A stretch of DNA of 64,000 bases from Aquipluma nitroreducens (GTDB lineage Bacteria > Bacteroidota > Bacteroidia > Bacteroidales > Prolixibacteraceae): positions 3,735,001 to 3,799,000 of the forward strand of contig NZ_AP018694.1 of NCBI RefSeq assembly GCF_009689585.1, read 5' to 3'. The notes beneath the pieces are model-generated. The model was not told the DNA's origin and made no database searches. It saw nothing but the letters and a program-made list of their open reading frames with translations. The position numbers were made by a program, and so were the translations under genes. Positions 44,747-52,254 of this stretch are shown piece by piece (the stretch's first letter is position 1; the number at the start of each line of letters is the position of its first letter).

Positions 44747-45907
44747 ATGAAGAAAATAAATCTACTTCTGACTGCTGTCCTTTGGGTTGGGATGTTTTTA
44801 CCGCATGCAAATGCACAAACCACTTCAACTACCGGAGCAAATACAATTTCTACCGGCGTACCATTCTTAACTATTGCACCCGACTCAAGAGCCGGAGCGA
44901 TGGGAGATGCTGGTGTTGCAACCTCACCCGATGTGAACTCACAACACTGGAATCCGGCAAAGTACGCGTTTGCAGAGAGTGAAATGGGAATTGCCTTGTC
45001 GTATTCTCCATGGCTGAGCAATCTGGTTAAAGACATCAATTTAGCCTACCTTGTGGGTTATAAACGTCTGGATGAGAATCAAACGATGAGTGGATCATTG
45101 CGCTATTTTACCTTAGGCGATATTCAATTTATGGATCAATATGGTTACGCACAAGGAAACCAAAGTCCAAACGAGTTTGCGGTCGATTTAGGTTATACCC
45201 GTCTCCTTTCCGAGAATTTTTCGGGAGCTGTTGCCCTTCGGTACATTCGTTCCGACCTCACTGGTGGACAGGAAGTAAATGGAGTTGCAACTCACGCAGG
45301 AAGTGCTTATGCTGCTGATGTGGCTTTCTATTATCAGAATGAAATCCGGATGAATCGTAAAAATTCGACAATTGCCGCCGGTATTAATATTTCGAACATT
45401 GGGAGTAAAATATCTTACACCGATGGAGAAACCAAAGATTTTATTCCTACAAACCTGAGGCTGGGAGCTTCCTACAAAACCGAAATGGATCGGTATAATA
45501 CCATCATGTTCACTTTTGATGCCAATAAGTTGTTAGTGCCAACTCCTGAAGTTGCTACTGATGATATCGTTACAGGATCAACTTCTTCCAAGTCGCCAAT
45601 AGCTGGTATTTTTAGTTCGTTTAGTGATGCACCGGGAGGCATGAAGGAAGAATTTAAAGAGATTAATTTTTCGGTCGGTGCCGAATATTGGTACAACAAA
45701 CAATTTGCATTACGTGCCGGATATTTTTACGAAGATGCATCGAAAGGAAACCGGAAATTTTTCACAGCAGGAGCTGGCCTGAAAATGAATGTTTTTGCAC
45801 TCGACTTTTCGTACCTATTGCCTGTAGCACAAAATAATCCATTGGCAAATACCCTTCGGTTTACCCTGATGTTCGATTTAGAGGCCTTCAACAAACAAAA
45901 GAGATAA
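44747..45907 (+). CDS. porV: Type IX secretion outer-membrane protein PorV (LptO)
   Basis: 386 residues from ATG 44747, preferred because the signal peptide (MKKINLLLTAVLWVG...ANAQ) begins there; an in-frame upstream start at 44714 would put 11 extra residues in front. The mature protein is a 14-strand outer-membrane barrel of the FadL-like PorV type; GVPFLTIAPDSRAGAMGDAGVATSPDVNSQHWNPAKYAF is the conserved N-terminal plug region. PorV shuttles type IX cargo from the translocon to PorU for cleavage. It directly follows porU. Confidence 0.94.
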   Translation: MKKINLLLTAVLWVGMFLPHANAQTTSTTGANTISTGVPFLTIAPDSRAGAMGDAGVATSPDVNSQHWNPAKYAFAESEMGIALSYSPWLSNLVKDINLAYLVGYKRLDENQTMSGSLRYFTLGDIQFMDQYGYAQGNQSPNEFAVDLGYTRLLSENFSGAVALRYIRSDLTGGQEVNGVATHAGSAYAADVAFYYQNEIRMNRKNSTIAAGINISNIGSKISYTDGETKDFIPTNLRLGASYKTEMDRYNTIMFTFDANKLLVPTPEVATDDIVTGSTSSKSPIAGIFSSFSDAPGGMKEEFKEINFSVGAEYWYNKQFALRAGYFYEDASKGNRKFFTAGAGLKMNVFALDFSYLLPVAQNNPLANTLRFTLMFDLEAFNKQKR

Positions 45908-45961
45908 CATAAATTCAGATATTGATACCGTTCTGATGTCTGAATCATAAAATCTAAAAAT

Positions 45962-46450
45962 ATGAATTTCCGGATTGGATACGGATACGATGTACACCGT
46001 TTAGCTGAGGGCGAAACCCTGTGGCTGGGCGGTGTTCTTGTTCCTCACAGTAAAGGAACTGTCGCTCATTCCGATGGTGATGTGTTGATTCATGCCCTTT
46101 GCGATGCCATGCTCGGTGCGGCAAAACTGGGTGATATTGGTCGCCATTTCCCTGATACTTCAGCCGACTTCAAGAACATTGACAGCAAAATATTGTTGTA
46201 TCGAACCAATGAACTGATTGCTTCCAAAAACTATCAGGTAGGAAACCTTGATGTTACAGTTGCTGCGCAGAACCCAAAGTTAAAGACGTACATTCCTGAA
46301 ATGGAAAAGACAATAGCCGAAATTTTGGGGATCGATATTGACGCTGTTTCAATCAAAGCGACAACAACTGAAAATCTGGGGTTTGAGGGTAGGGAAGAAG
46401 GAATTTCTGTTCATGCGGTTGTATTGTTGGAAAAAATAATTGAGACTTGA
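45962..46450 (+). CDS. ispF: 2-C-methyl-D-erythritol 2,4-cyclodiphosphate synthase
   Basis: 162 residues, full IspF length. It makes the cyclic diphosphate of the MEP isoprenoid pathway. Zinc ligands D10 and H12 (GYDVH) and H44 (LIHALCDA), the HSDGD motif at 36-40, and the C-terminal TTTENLGFEGREEGISV loop are intact. It follows porV by 54 bases on the same strand. Confidence 0.96.
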   Translation: MNFRIGYGYDVHRLAEGETLWLGGVLVPHSKGTVAHSDGDVLIHALCDAMLGAAKLGDIGRHFPDTSADFKNIDSKILLYRTNELIASKNYQVGNLDVTVAAQNPKLKTYIPEMEKTIAEILGIDIDAVSIKATTTENLGFEGREEGISVHAVVLLEKIIET

Positions 46451-46528
46451 ATCTACGTGTTCTTTTTCTCGTAAAGAAATTCAGCTTTTTACTCGCTTTT
46501 TTCGTACTTTAGAACAAATTTAAATTGT

Positions 46529-46711
46529 ATGCTTACAAAGACACAGATAAAGAGCGCATTTGATAGCCTGCCTGAAAATGTCAGCATTGAGCAGGTTATT
46601 GAACATTTAATCTTTTTGGATAAAGTTCAGAAAGGATTGGACGATTCAGATGGAGGTCGTGTAAATACAGTAGAAGAGGCCAAACAAAAGCTAAATAAAT
46701 GGTTGAAATAA
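46529..46711 (+). CDS. Antitoxin of a ParE-type toxin-antitoxin pair
   Basis: 60 residues. Helical N-terminal segment (LTKTQIKSAFDSLPENVSIEQVIEHLIFLDKVQKGL) followed by an acidic/flexible tail (EEAKQKLNKWLK) that would wrap the toxin. The family is not strongly recognisable by itself; the call rests on size and on the 13-base overlap with the downstream ParE-like toxin gene. Antitoxins usually also repress their own promoter. Confidence 0.8.
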   Translation: MLTKTQIKSAFDSLPENVSIEQVIEHLIFLDKVQKGLDDSDGGRVNTVEEAKQKLNKWLK

Positions 46712-47019
46712 TCTGGACTGATGCTGCAATTCATGATTTGAATGATATTGGCGAATACATCAGTAATGATTCGCCAAAGTATGCTGAATTAACAGTGTCC
46801 AATTTGTTCAATGCTCCTTCAATTTTAGTACATCATCCTCAGGCTGGGAAAATGGTTCCTGAATTTGCCTCACCTTTAATTCGGGAGTTAATTTCCGGAA
46901 ACTATCGAGTCGTCTATCGAATTGTGAATTATGAGAGAATAGATATTTTGACAGTTCATAATTGCTCTCGATTAATTGGGAATACAATTGATTTTGGTGA
47001 GGATAGCCTCACTACATAA
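46699..47019 (+). CDS. RelE/ParE family toxin
   Basis: 106 residues. The order WTDAAIHDLNDIGEYI, a central helix pair, HPQAGKMVPE, IRELISGNYRVVYRI and ILTVHNCSRLI is the standard ParE/RelE pattern. ParE proteins poison DNA gyrase; RelE relatives cleave mRNA on the ribosome. The sequence sits closer to ParE, but the target is not certain. The start overlaps the antitoxin gene by 13 bases. The pair lies between housekeeping genes and is not flanked by mobile-element genes. Confidence 0.88.
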   Translation: MVEIIWTDAAIHDLNDIGEYISNDSPKYAELTVSNLFNAPSILVHHPQAGKMVPEFASPLIRELISGNYRVVYRIVNYERIDILTVHNCSRLIGNTIDFGEDSLTT

Positions 47020-47043
47020 TTCTTGGTACTCTAAAATATTTCC

Positions 47044-47406
47044 ATGAAAAAAACTTTGGTAATTGGGGCAAGTGAAAACCCCGATCGGTATTCAAACAAA
47101 GCCATTAAAGCTTTGGTGTCACATCAGCACGAGGTTGTAGCCATTGGTTTGCGGGCTGGCGAAGTCGCAGGTGTTGCATTTAATTCTGAAAAGAAAGCTT
47201 TTGACGGTATTGATACGGTTACTTTGTATGTTGGGTCACAAAACCAACCCGAATACTATTCTTACATCCTGAATTTAAAACCAAAGCGAGTCATATTCAA
47301 CCCTGGAACTGAAAATCCTGAATTTATCGCGAAACTTGAATCAGCTGGTATTTATCCGGAAATTGCCTGTACACTTGTTTTATTAGCCACTGATCAATAC
47401 GAGTAA
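47044..47406 (+). CDS. CoA-binding domain protein (YccU-like)
   Basis: 120 residues, a Rossmann-like CoA_binding_2 domain alone: LVIGASENPDRYSNKAI at the start, then VAIGLRAGEVAG, TLYVGSQNQPEYY and KRVIFNPGTENPEF. It resembles the CoA-binding part of succinyl-CoA synthetase and the small YccU proteins whose role is unknown. Its stop and the next gene's start share one base (TAATG), so the two are translationally coupled. Confidence 0.87.
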   Translation: MKKTLVIGASENPDRYSNKAIKALVSHQHEVVAIGLRAGEVAGVAFNSEKKAFDGIDTVTLYVGSQNQPEYYSYILNLKPKRVIFNPGTENPEFIAKLESAGIYPEIACTLVLLATDQYE

Positions 47407-47735
47407 TGAAGACGATTCAATCAATACCCGAATTTGACCAGATTTTGGCTGAGAACGATGCTGTTTTAGCTTACTTTTCAACTGAGACTTGTTCTGTCTG
47501 CCACGTTTTAAAACCCAAAGTGATTGAAATGGTTTCAGAGGCATTCCCAAAAATGAAAATGGTTTTTGTTGAATCAGACAAACTTCCGGAGTTAGCTGCA
47601 CAGAACAGGGTGTTTACTGCTCCAACGGTTGTTGTTTTCTTTGCTGGTCGCGAAACGATTCGCAAAAGCCGAGCCTTTGGAGTGGAAGAATTAAGATCTG
47701 AAATTGAACGTCCATATTCGTTGATGTTCGAATAA
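47406..47735 (+). CDS. Thioredoxin family protein with CSVC motif
   Basis: 109 residues, a single thioredoxin fold without a signal peptide. The active-site motif is CSVC in TETCSVCHVLKP instead of CGPC, and the cis-Pro loop is TAPTVVVFF. It is probably a cytoplasmic disulfide reductase with a divergent redox partner. It overlaps the CoA-binding gene by one base. The next element downstream is a three-way-junction repeat. Confidence 0.87.
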   Translation: MKTIQSIPEFDQILAENDAVLAYFSTETCSVCHVLKPKVIEMVSEAFPKMKMVFVESDKLPELAAQNRVFTAPTVVVFFAGRETIRKSRAFGVEELRSEIERPYSLMFE

Positions 47736-47750
47736 AAATTATTAAGGAGG

Positions 47751-47818
47751 TCATCCCGAACTTGTTTCGGGATCTGTCACATAATGCTTAGAGATCCTGA
47801 AACGAGTTCAGGATGACT
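47751..47818. repeat. Three-way-junction intergenic repeat, copy B
   Basis: Outer stem GTCAT (47751-47755) with ATGAC (47814-47818); hairpin 1 ATCCCGAA (47754-47761) with TTCGGGAT (47767-47774); hairpin 2 ATCCTGAA (47795-47802) with TTCAGGAT (47808-47815). Same fold as 28442-28536, with compact loops. It occupies the gap between convergent genes (trx-like and hutU) and may also terminate both. Confidence 0.82.
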
Positions 47819-47850
47819 GGATCCTCGGTCGTCTTAAATTTTGATCCAGA

Positions 47851-49863
47851 TCAATCCATTTTTTCAAACAACTGATCCATCATCTTTTCATCTGTCAGAT
47901 TTGGCAACGTAATTTTCAGATTTGGATTTTCCTGCATGGCTCGTTTGATGGCAAATACTGCCGATTCATTTCGGGCCCAGCTACGGCGCGCAATTCCATT
48001 GTTTACATCCCAATGAAGCATTTGCTTTAGTCGTCGGTCAGCATCCTCTGAACCGTCTAAAGTCATCCCGAAACCACCGTTAATAACTTCGCCCCAGCCT
48101 ACACCGCCACCATTGTGAATCGAAACCCAGGTGGCGCCACGGAACGAATCGCCGATTACATTCTGGATGGCCATGTCGGCAGTAAATGACGATCCGTCGT
48201 AAATGTTGGAGGTTTCGCGAAATGGTGAATCCGTTCCAGAAACATCATGGTGATCGCGTCCCAAAACTATTGGAGCAGAGATAATTCCGTTACGAACCGC
48301 ATTATTGAACGCTTCAGCAATTTTTATCCGTCCTTCGCAATCGGCATAAAGTATACGAGCCTGCGAACCAACTACCAGTTTGTTCTTCCCGGCTTCGCCA
48401 ATCCAATGGATATTGTCGGTTAACTGGTTAATTATTTCAGAAGGTGCATCTTTGGCTATTTTAGTCAATACCTGAAGTGCAATTTCGTCGGTCTTCTGAA
48501 GATCAGACGGATCACACGAGCAGCAAACCCAACGAAATGGCCCGAATCCGTAATCGAAGAATAGCGGACCCATAATATCCTGAACATATGATGGATAAGT
48601 GAAACTGCCATCCGGTTTAGTTACTTCAGCCTCGGCTCGTTTCGCTTCCAACAAAAAAGCATTGCCGTAATCCCAGAAATACATGCCATTCCCGGAGAGT
48701 TTATTGATGGCATTCACCTGCCGGCGCAGACTTTCGTACACTTTTTCCTGAAAAAGTTCCGGATTTTCAGCCATCAGTCGATTTGATTCTTCCAGCGAGA
48801 TTCCGACTGGATAATATCCTCCGGCAAAAGGATTGTGCAGCGAAGTCTGGTCGGAACCTAAATCGATTGAAATATTCTCATTGGCAAGCTTTTCCCACAA
48901 ATCGACCACATTTCCCTGGTAGGCCAGTGAAACCGCTTCTTTGTTGCGGCGTGCTTCCTGCATCCTGATAATTAGCTGATCCAAATCTTCATAAACTTCA
49001 TCGACCCAGCCTTGCTGGTGACGAATGGCAACGACTTTTGGATTGATTTCAGCAATAACAGCCACCATTCCGGCAATAACAGTGGCTTTTGGCTGTGCAC
49101 CCGACATACCACCTAAGCCTGACGAAACAAAGATTTTCCCTGCTATTTCGCCATTTCCGTTCATTCGGGCAGCATTCATTAGTGTGATTGTTGTGCCATG
49201 CACGATTCCCTGCGGCCCAATGTACATAAACGATCCGGCAGTCATCTGCCCGTATTGCGAAACTCCAAGTGCATTCATGCGCTCGTAATCATCCCTTCCG
49301 GAGTAATTGGGAATAACCATGCCGTTTGTTACCACCACGCGTGGCGCATCTTTATGCGACGGGAAAAGTCCCATTGGATGACCCGAATACATCACCAGCG
49401 TTTGTTCATCGGTCATTTCCGACAGGTATTTCATCGTGAGCCGGTATTGTGCCCAATTCTGAAAAACAGCGCCGTTTCCGCCGTAAGTAATTAATTCGTG
49501 CGGATGTTGAGCCACTGCGTAATCCAGGTTATTCTGAATCATCATCATGATGGAGGCTGCCTGAACCGACCGGTGCGGGTAATCTTCCAAGGATCGGGCT
49601 TTCATTTCATATTCCGGACGAAGCCGATACATGTAAATTCGGCCATATTGTCGCAGTTCTTCCAGAAATTCCGGTGCCAATAGGGCATGATGCTCAGGCG
49701 CAAAATACCTCAGGGCATTTTGTACTGCCAGTCGTTTTTCAGACTTCGAAAGTATATCTTTACGTTTCGGGGCGTGGTTTACAGCCTTATTATATGGTTT
49801 CTTCTCCGGAAGTTGGGTTGGAATTCCTTCCTGAATGGCAGATTTAAATTCGGTGGTATTCAT
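47851..49863 (-). CDS. hutU: Urocanate hydratase
   Basis: 670 residues from ATG 49863; seven codons of the open frame lie upstream and are less likely coding. It hydrates urocanate to imidazolonepropionate, the second step of histidine breakdown, using bound NAD+. Family segments are clear: TYGGNGAVFQNW, YSGHPMGLFPSH, the NAD-binding GLGGMSGAQPKA, and the active-site region GFGPFRWVCCSCDPSDL. It is longer than the ~555-residue E. coli/Pseudomonas type, as is common in Bacteroidota. No other hut genes are adjacent in the window. Confidence 0.95.
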   Translation of the reverse strand: MNTTEFKSAIQEGIPTQLPEKKPYNKAVNHAPKRKDILSKSEKRLAVQNALRYFAPEHHALLAPEFLEELRQYGRIYMYRLRPEYEMKARSLEDYPHRSVQAASIMMMIQNNLDYAVAQHPHELITYGGNGAVFQNWAQYRLTMKYLSEMTDEQTLVMYSGHPMGLFPSHKDAPRVVVTNGMVIPNYSGRDDYERMNALGVSQYGQMTAGSFMYIGPQGIVHGTTITLMNAARMNGNGEIAGKIFVSSGLGGMSGAQPKATVIAGMVAVIAEINPKVVAIRHQQGWVDEVYEDLDQLIIRMQEARRNKEAVSLAYQGNVVDLWEKLANENISIDLGSDQTSLHNPFAGGYYPVGISLEESNRLMAENPELFQEKVYESLRRQVNAINKLSGNGMYFWDYGNAFLLEAKRAEAEVTKPDGSFTYPSYVQDIMGPLFFDYGFGPFRWVCCSCDPSDLQKTDEIALQVLTKIAKDAPSEIINQLTDNIHWIGEAGKNKLVVGSQARILYADCEGRIKIAEAFNNAVRNGIISAPIVLGRDHHDVSGTDSPFRETSNIYDGSSFTADMAIQNVIGDSFRGATWVSIHNGGGVGWGEVINGGFGMTLDGSEDADRRLKQMLHWDVNNGIARRSWARNESAVFAIKRAMQENPNLKITLPNLTDEKMMDQLFEKMD

Positions 49864-49955
49864 AGTCGTTGAATTGTGGTTCACCTTTTGAAGTAGCAGT
49901 TATAACGGCAAAATTGCGACATTCCCCGATAATTCGGTGTATCATGCGAGGAGTT

Positions 49956-49982
49956 TTGCAACATTTGTCAAACTTACTTTTG
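49956..49982 (+). promoter_or_regulatory. Candidate promoter of lemA
   Basis: TTG (49956-49958), 16-base spacer, TACTTTTG (49975-49982), 55 bases before the lemA start. The spacer is one base shorter than the usual 17-23. A purine-rich AAAGGA precedes the ATG. Confidence 0.5.
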
Positions 49983-50037
49983 TCATATATTGTAACGGTT
50001 TTATTAAATTTGAAATTAAACATTAAAGGAAAATAAG

Positions 50038-50628
50038 ATGAAAAAAACATGGATTGTCCTGGCAGTAATTGCTGTTCTACTTTTATTGGCGTATTCGTCG
50101 GTGAAAAGCTCATACAACAACATGGTAACCATGCAGGAAGGTGTGACCGCTCAGTGGTCGCAAGTTGAAAACGTTTATCAGCGTCGTTCCGACCTGATTC
50201 CAAATTTGGTTAGTACCGTAAAAGGTTATGCCGATTTTGAAAAAGAAACCCTGACTCAGGTGATTGAAGCCCGTGCAAAAGCAACGGCTGTAAATATTAA
50301 TCCGGATAAACTGGATGCTCAATCATTACAGAATTTCCAGAATGCGCAGTCCGGATTGTCATCGGCATTAAGCAAATTGATGGTTGTGGTCGAAAAATAT
50401 CCTGAACTGAAAGCCAATCAGGGATTCCTCGATTTACAGGCACAGTTGGAAGGAGCTGAAAACCGGATTACCGTTGAACGTCAGAAGTTTAATCAAACAG
50501 CACAGTCGTATAACACGTTTATCCGTACATTCCCGAAAAATATTTTTGCCGGAATGTTTGGATTCGAAAAGAAAGCCTACTTCGAAGCTGAAAAGGGAGC
50601 TGAAAAAGCGCCTCAGGTTAAATTCTAA
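50038..50628 (+). CDS. lemA: LemA family protein
   Basis: 196 residues with one N-terminal membrane helix (~5-19) and a long helical domain outside or inside the membrane. The family signature runs from NNMVTMQEGVTAQWSQVENVYQRRSDLIPNLVSTVKGYADFE through to AENRITVERQKFNQTAQSYNTFIRTFPKNIF. Function is not settled; in many bacteria lemA sits next to TPM-domain genes, as here, which suggests joint work at the membrane. No signal peptidase site is obvious. Confidence 0.93.
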   Translation: MKKTWIVLAVIAVLLLLAYSSVKSSYNNMVTMQEGVTAQWSQVENVYQRRSDLIPNLVSTVKGYADFEKETLTQVIEARAKATAVNINPDKLDAQSLQNFQNAQSGLSSALSKLMVVVEKYPELKANQGFLDLQAQLEGAENRITVERQKFNQTAQSYNTFIRTFPKNIFAGMFGFEKKAYFEAEKGAEKAPQVKF

Positions 50629-50712
50629 AAATAGCAACTGGTTATTGGCAGCTAGATTCTGGCTGCCAATAGCATCTTAGTTTTGCTAATATTTTGAACT
50701 GTCGGAACAACT

Positions 50713-50780
50713 GGAAAAAGTCATTAGTCATTCGAAAAGTAGCTTTAATGGTTTTTGCCCAATGACTAATGACAATTTCC
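50713..50780. repeat. Inverted repeat (AGTCATTAGTCATT type), second copy
   Basis: GTCATTAGTCATT (50720-50732) pairs perfectly with 50761-50773; an outer GGAAA (50713-50717) pairs with TTTCC (50776-50780), with a two-base mismatch between. The 28-base loop carries the TTTG of the promoter for the following TPM gene. Same core as 7892-7944. Confidence 0.75.
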
Positions 50781-50788
50781 TATTTTTG
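50754..50788 (+). promoter_or_regulatory. Candidate promoter of the TPM gene pair, inside an inverted repeat
   Basis: TTTG (50754-50757), 23-base spacer, TATTTTTG (50781-50788), 47 bases before the start at 50835. The -33 element lies in the loop of the inverted repeat and the -7 box just outside its right arm. Confidence 0.5.
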
Positions 50789-50834
50789 AGAGACGGTTGC
50801 TCTCATTATTTCATACATCATTAATCGAAAAACC

Positions 50835-51278
50835 ATGTCAGTCGAAAATTTTTTCAGTAAAGAAGAAAAGAAACAAATAACCGATGCTATTGCTGAAGCT
50901 GAATTGAATACTTCAGGAGAGATAAGGTTACATATGGAAGGCCATTGCAAAATTGATGTTTTGGATCGTGCGGCTTATATATTTGAAAAGCTCGAAATGA
51001 ATCAAACCGAAAAGCGAAACGGGGTTTTGTTCTATCTGGCAGTTTACGACCGAAAGTTTGCCATAATTGGCGATTCGGGAATCAATCAATTGGTTGCTGC
51101 CGATTTCTGGAACGAAACAAAGGAAACCATGCTTTCTTATTTTAAAGAAGGAAAATTTACCGATGGTTTGACCAAAGGAATCTTGATGGCTGGCGAACAA
51201 TTGAAGGCCAACTTTCCTTACCAGAGTAATGATGTAAATGAATTGTCGGATGAAATATCGTTTGAAAAAAACTTATAA
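50835..51278 (+). CDS. TPM domain protein without signal peptide
   Basis: 147 residues, a single TPM domain without an export signal or membrane helix. Conserved pieces are TSGEIRLHMEG, KRNGVLFYLAVYDRKFAIIGDSGIN and FTDGLTKGILMAGEQL. TPM domains occur in plant TLP18.3 and the YgcG proteins and bind calcium or act as phosphatases in some cases; the function here is unknown. It is followed after one base by a second, exported TPM protein, so they are co-transcribed. Confidence 0.88.
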   Translation: MSVENFFSKEEKKQITDAIAEAELNTSGEIRLHMEGHCKIDVLDRAAYIFEKLEMNQTEKRNGVLFYLAVYDRKFAIIGDSGINQLVAADFWNETKETMLSYFKEGKFTDGLTKGILMAGEQLKANFPYQSNDVNELSDEISFEKNL

Positions 51279-51279
51279 G

Positions 51280-52068
51280 ATGAAGAAAATCCTACTGATA
51301 TTATTCCTTTCGGTTTTTGCCGTTTCCATTTTTGCGCAGGATGTTCCGGAACGTCCGAATCCACCCAAATTGGTCAACGACATGGCTAATGTTTTATCCG
51401 ATCAGGAAGAGCAACAACTGGAAGGAGAGCTTGATCAGTTCAATGAACAGACTTCCACTCAGATTTGCATTGTCACGCTTCCTTCGCTAAACGGAATGGA
51501 AATCTCGGATCTTTCGTTTAAAATTGGTGAAAAATGGGGCGTTGGTCAAAAAGGCAAGAACAACGGAATCGTGATCGTTTTCAAGCCTAAAACTAAAGGC
51601 GAAAAGGGAGCAATATTTGTTGCAGTAGGCTATGGTTTGGAAGGAGTTATTCCCGATGCTGTTGCCAATCGCAATGTGGTTGATTATGCCATGATTCCTT
51701 ACTTCAAGGAAAATGACATTTATGGCGGTTTGTCTGCCGGAACAAAAGTTTTGATGAGCCTGGCTTCGGGAGAATTTACCGCGGCTGACTATCAGAAAAA
51801 AACAAGTGGAAAGAAGTCTGATAAAGATGGGGGTGGCGGATTTATTCTTGTTATCCTGATTATTATCGTATTGGTTTCGCTATTCAAAGGCGGACGTGGC
51901 GGTGGCTATAGCAGCAGAGGCAGTTTGCCATTCTGGCTAGCCATGGGTTTACTCGGAAGTGGTAATCGTGGCGGCGGTTCGTTTGGCGGTTTCTCGGGCG
52001 GAAGCGGTGGTTTTGGCGGCTTCGGTGGTGGGAGCTTTGGCGGCGGTGGCGCTGGCGGAAGCTGGTAA
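51280..52068 (+). CDS. Exported TPM domain protein with glycine-rich tail (YgcG type)
   Basis: 262 residues from ATG 51280, one base after the previous stop; the frame is open 14 codons upstream but only this start gives a signal peptide (MKKILLILFLSVFAVSIFAQ). The TPM domain covers ~25-165 (MANVLSDQEEQQLEGELDQF, GQKGKNNGIVIVF, GYGLEGVIPDAVAN). A membrane helix (~188-205) and a Gly/Ser-rich tail (~210-262) follow. This layout is the YgcG/DUF family found beside lemA. Its role at the cell surface or membrane is not known. Confidence 0.92.
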   Translation: MKKILLILFLSVFAVSIFAQDVPERPNPPKLVNDMANVLSDQEEQQLEGELDQFNEQTSTQICIVTLPSLNGMEISDLSFKIGEKWGVGQKGKNNGIVIVFKPKTKGEKGAIFVAVGYGLEGVIPDAVANRNVVDYAMIPYFKENDIYGGLSAGTKVLMSLASGEFTAADYQKKTSGKKSDKDGGGGFILVILIIIVLVSLFKGGRGGGYSSRGSLPFWLAMGLLGSGNRGGGSFGGFSGGSGGFGGFGGGSFGGGGAGGSW

Positions 52069-52176
52069 AACCAGTTGCCAGTATTCAGTCGCAGTGAGCA
52101 GCTTCAGTAACCATTTGCCAAAATTGAAATAAGGATTATCCTTTGCCGTTTCGCTTTAGCAAACGGACATTAATGC

Positions 52177-52218
52177 AAAAAAAGCCCCGTAGCCAAAATT
52201 GGTTACGGGGCTTTTTTT
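52177..52218. terminator. Bidirectional terminator between the TPM gene and the zinc-ribbon gene
   Basis: AAAAAAAGCCCCGTA (52177-52191) pairs with TACGGGGCTTTTTTT (52204-52218), extended by GG/CC in the loop. A-run and T-run on both sides make it work for both convergent genes. Confidence 0.9.
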
Positions 52219-52254
52219 AGTCCCCTCTATGGGAGGGGATTTAGGGGAGGCTCA

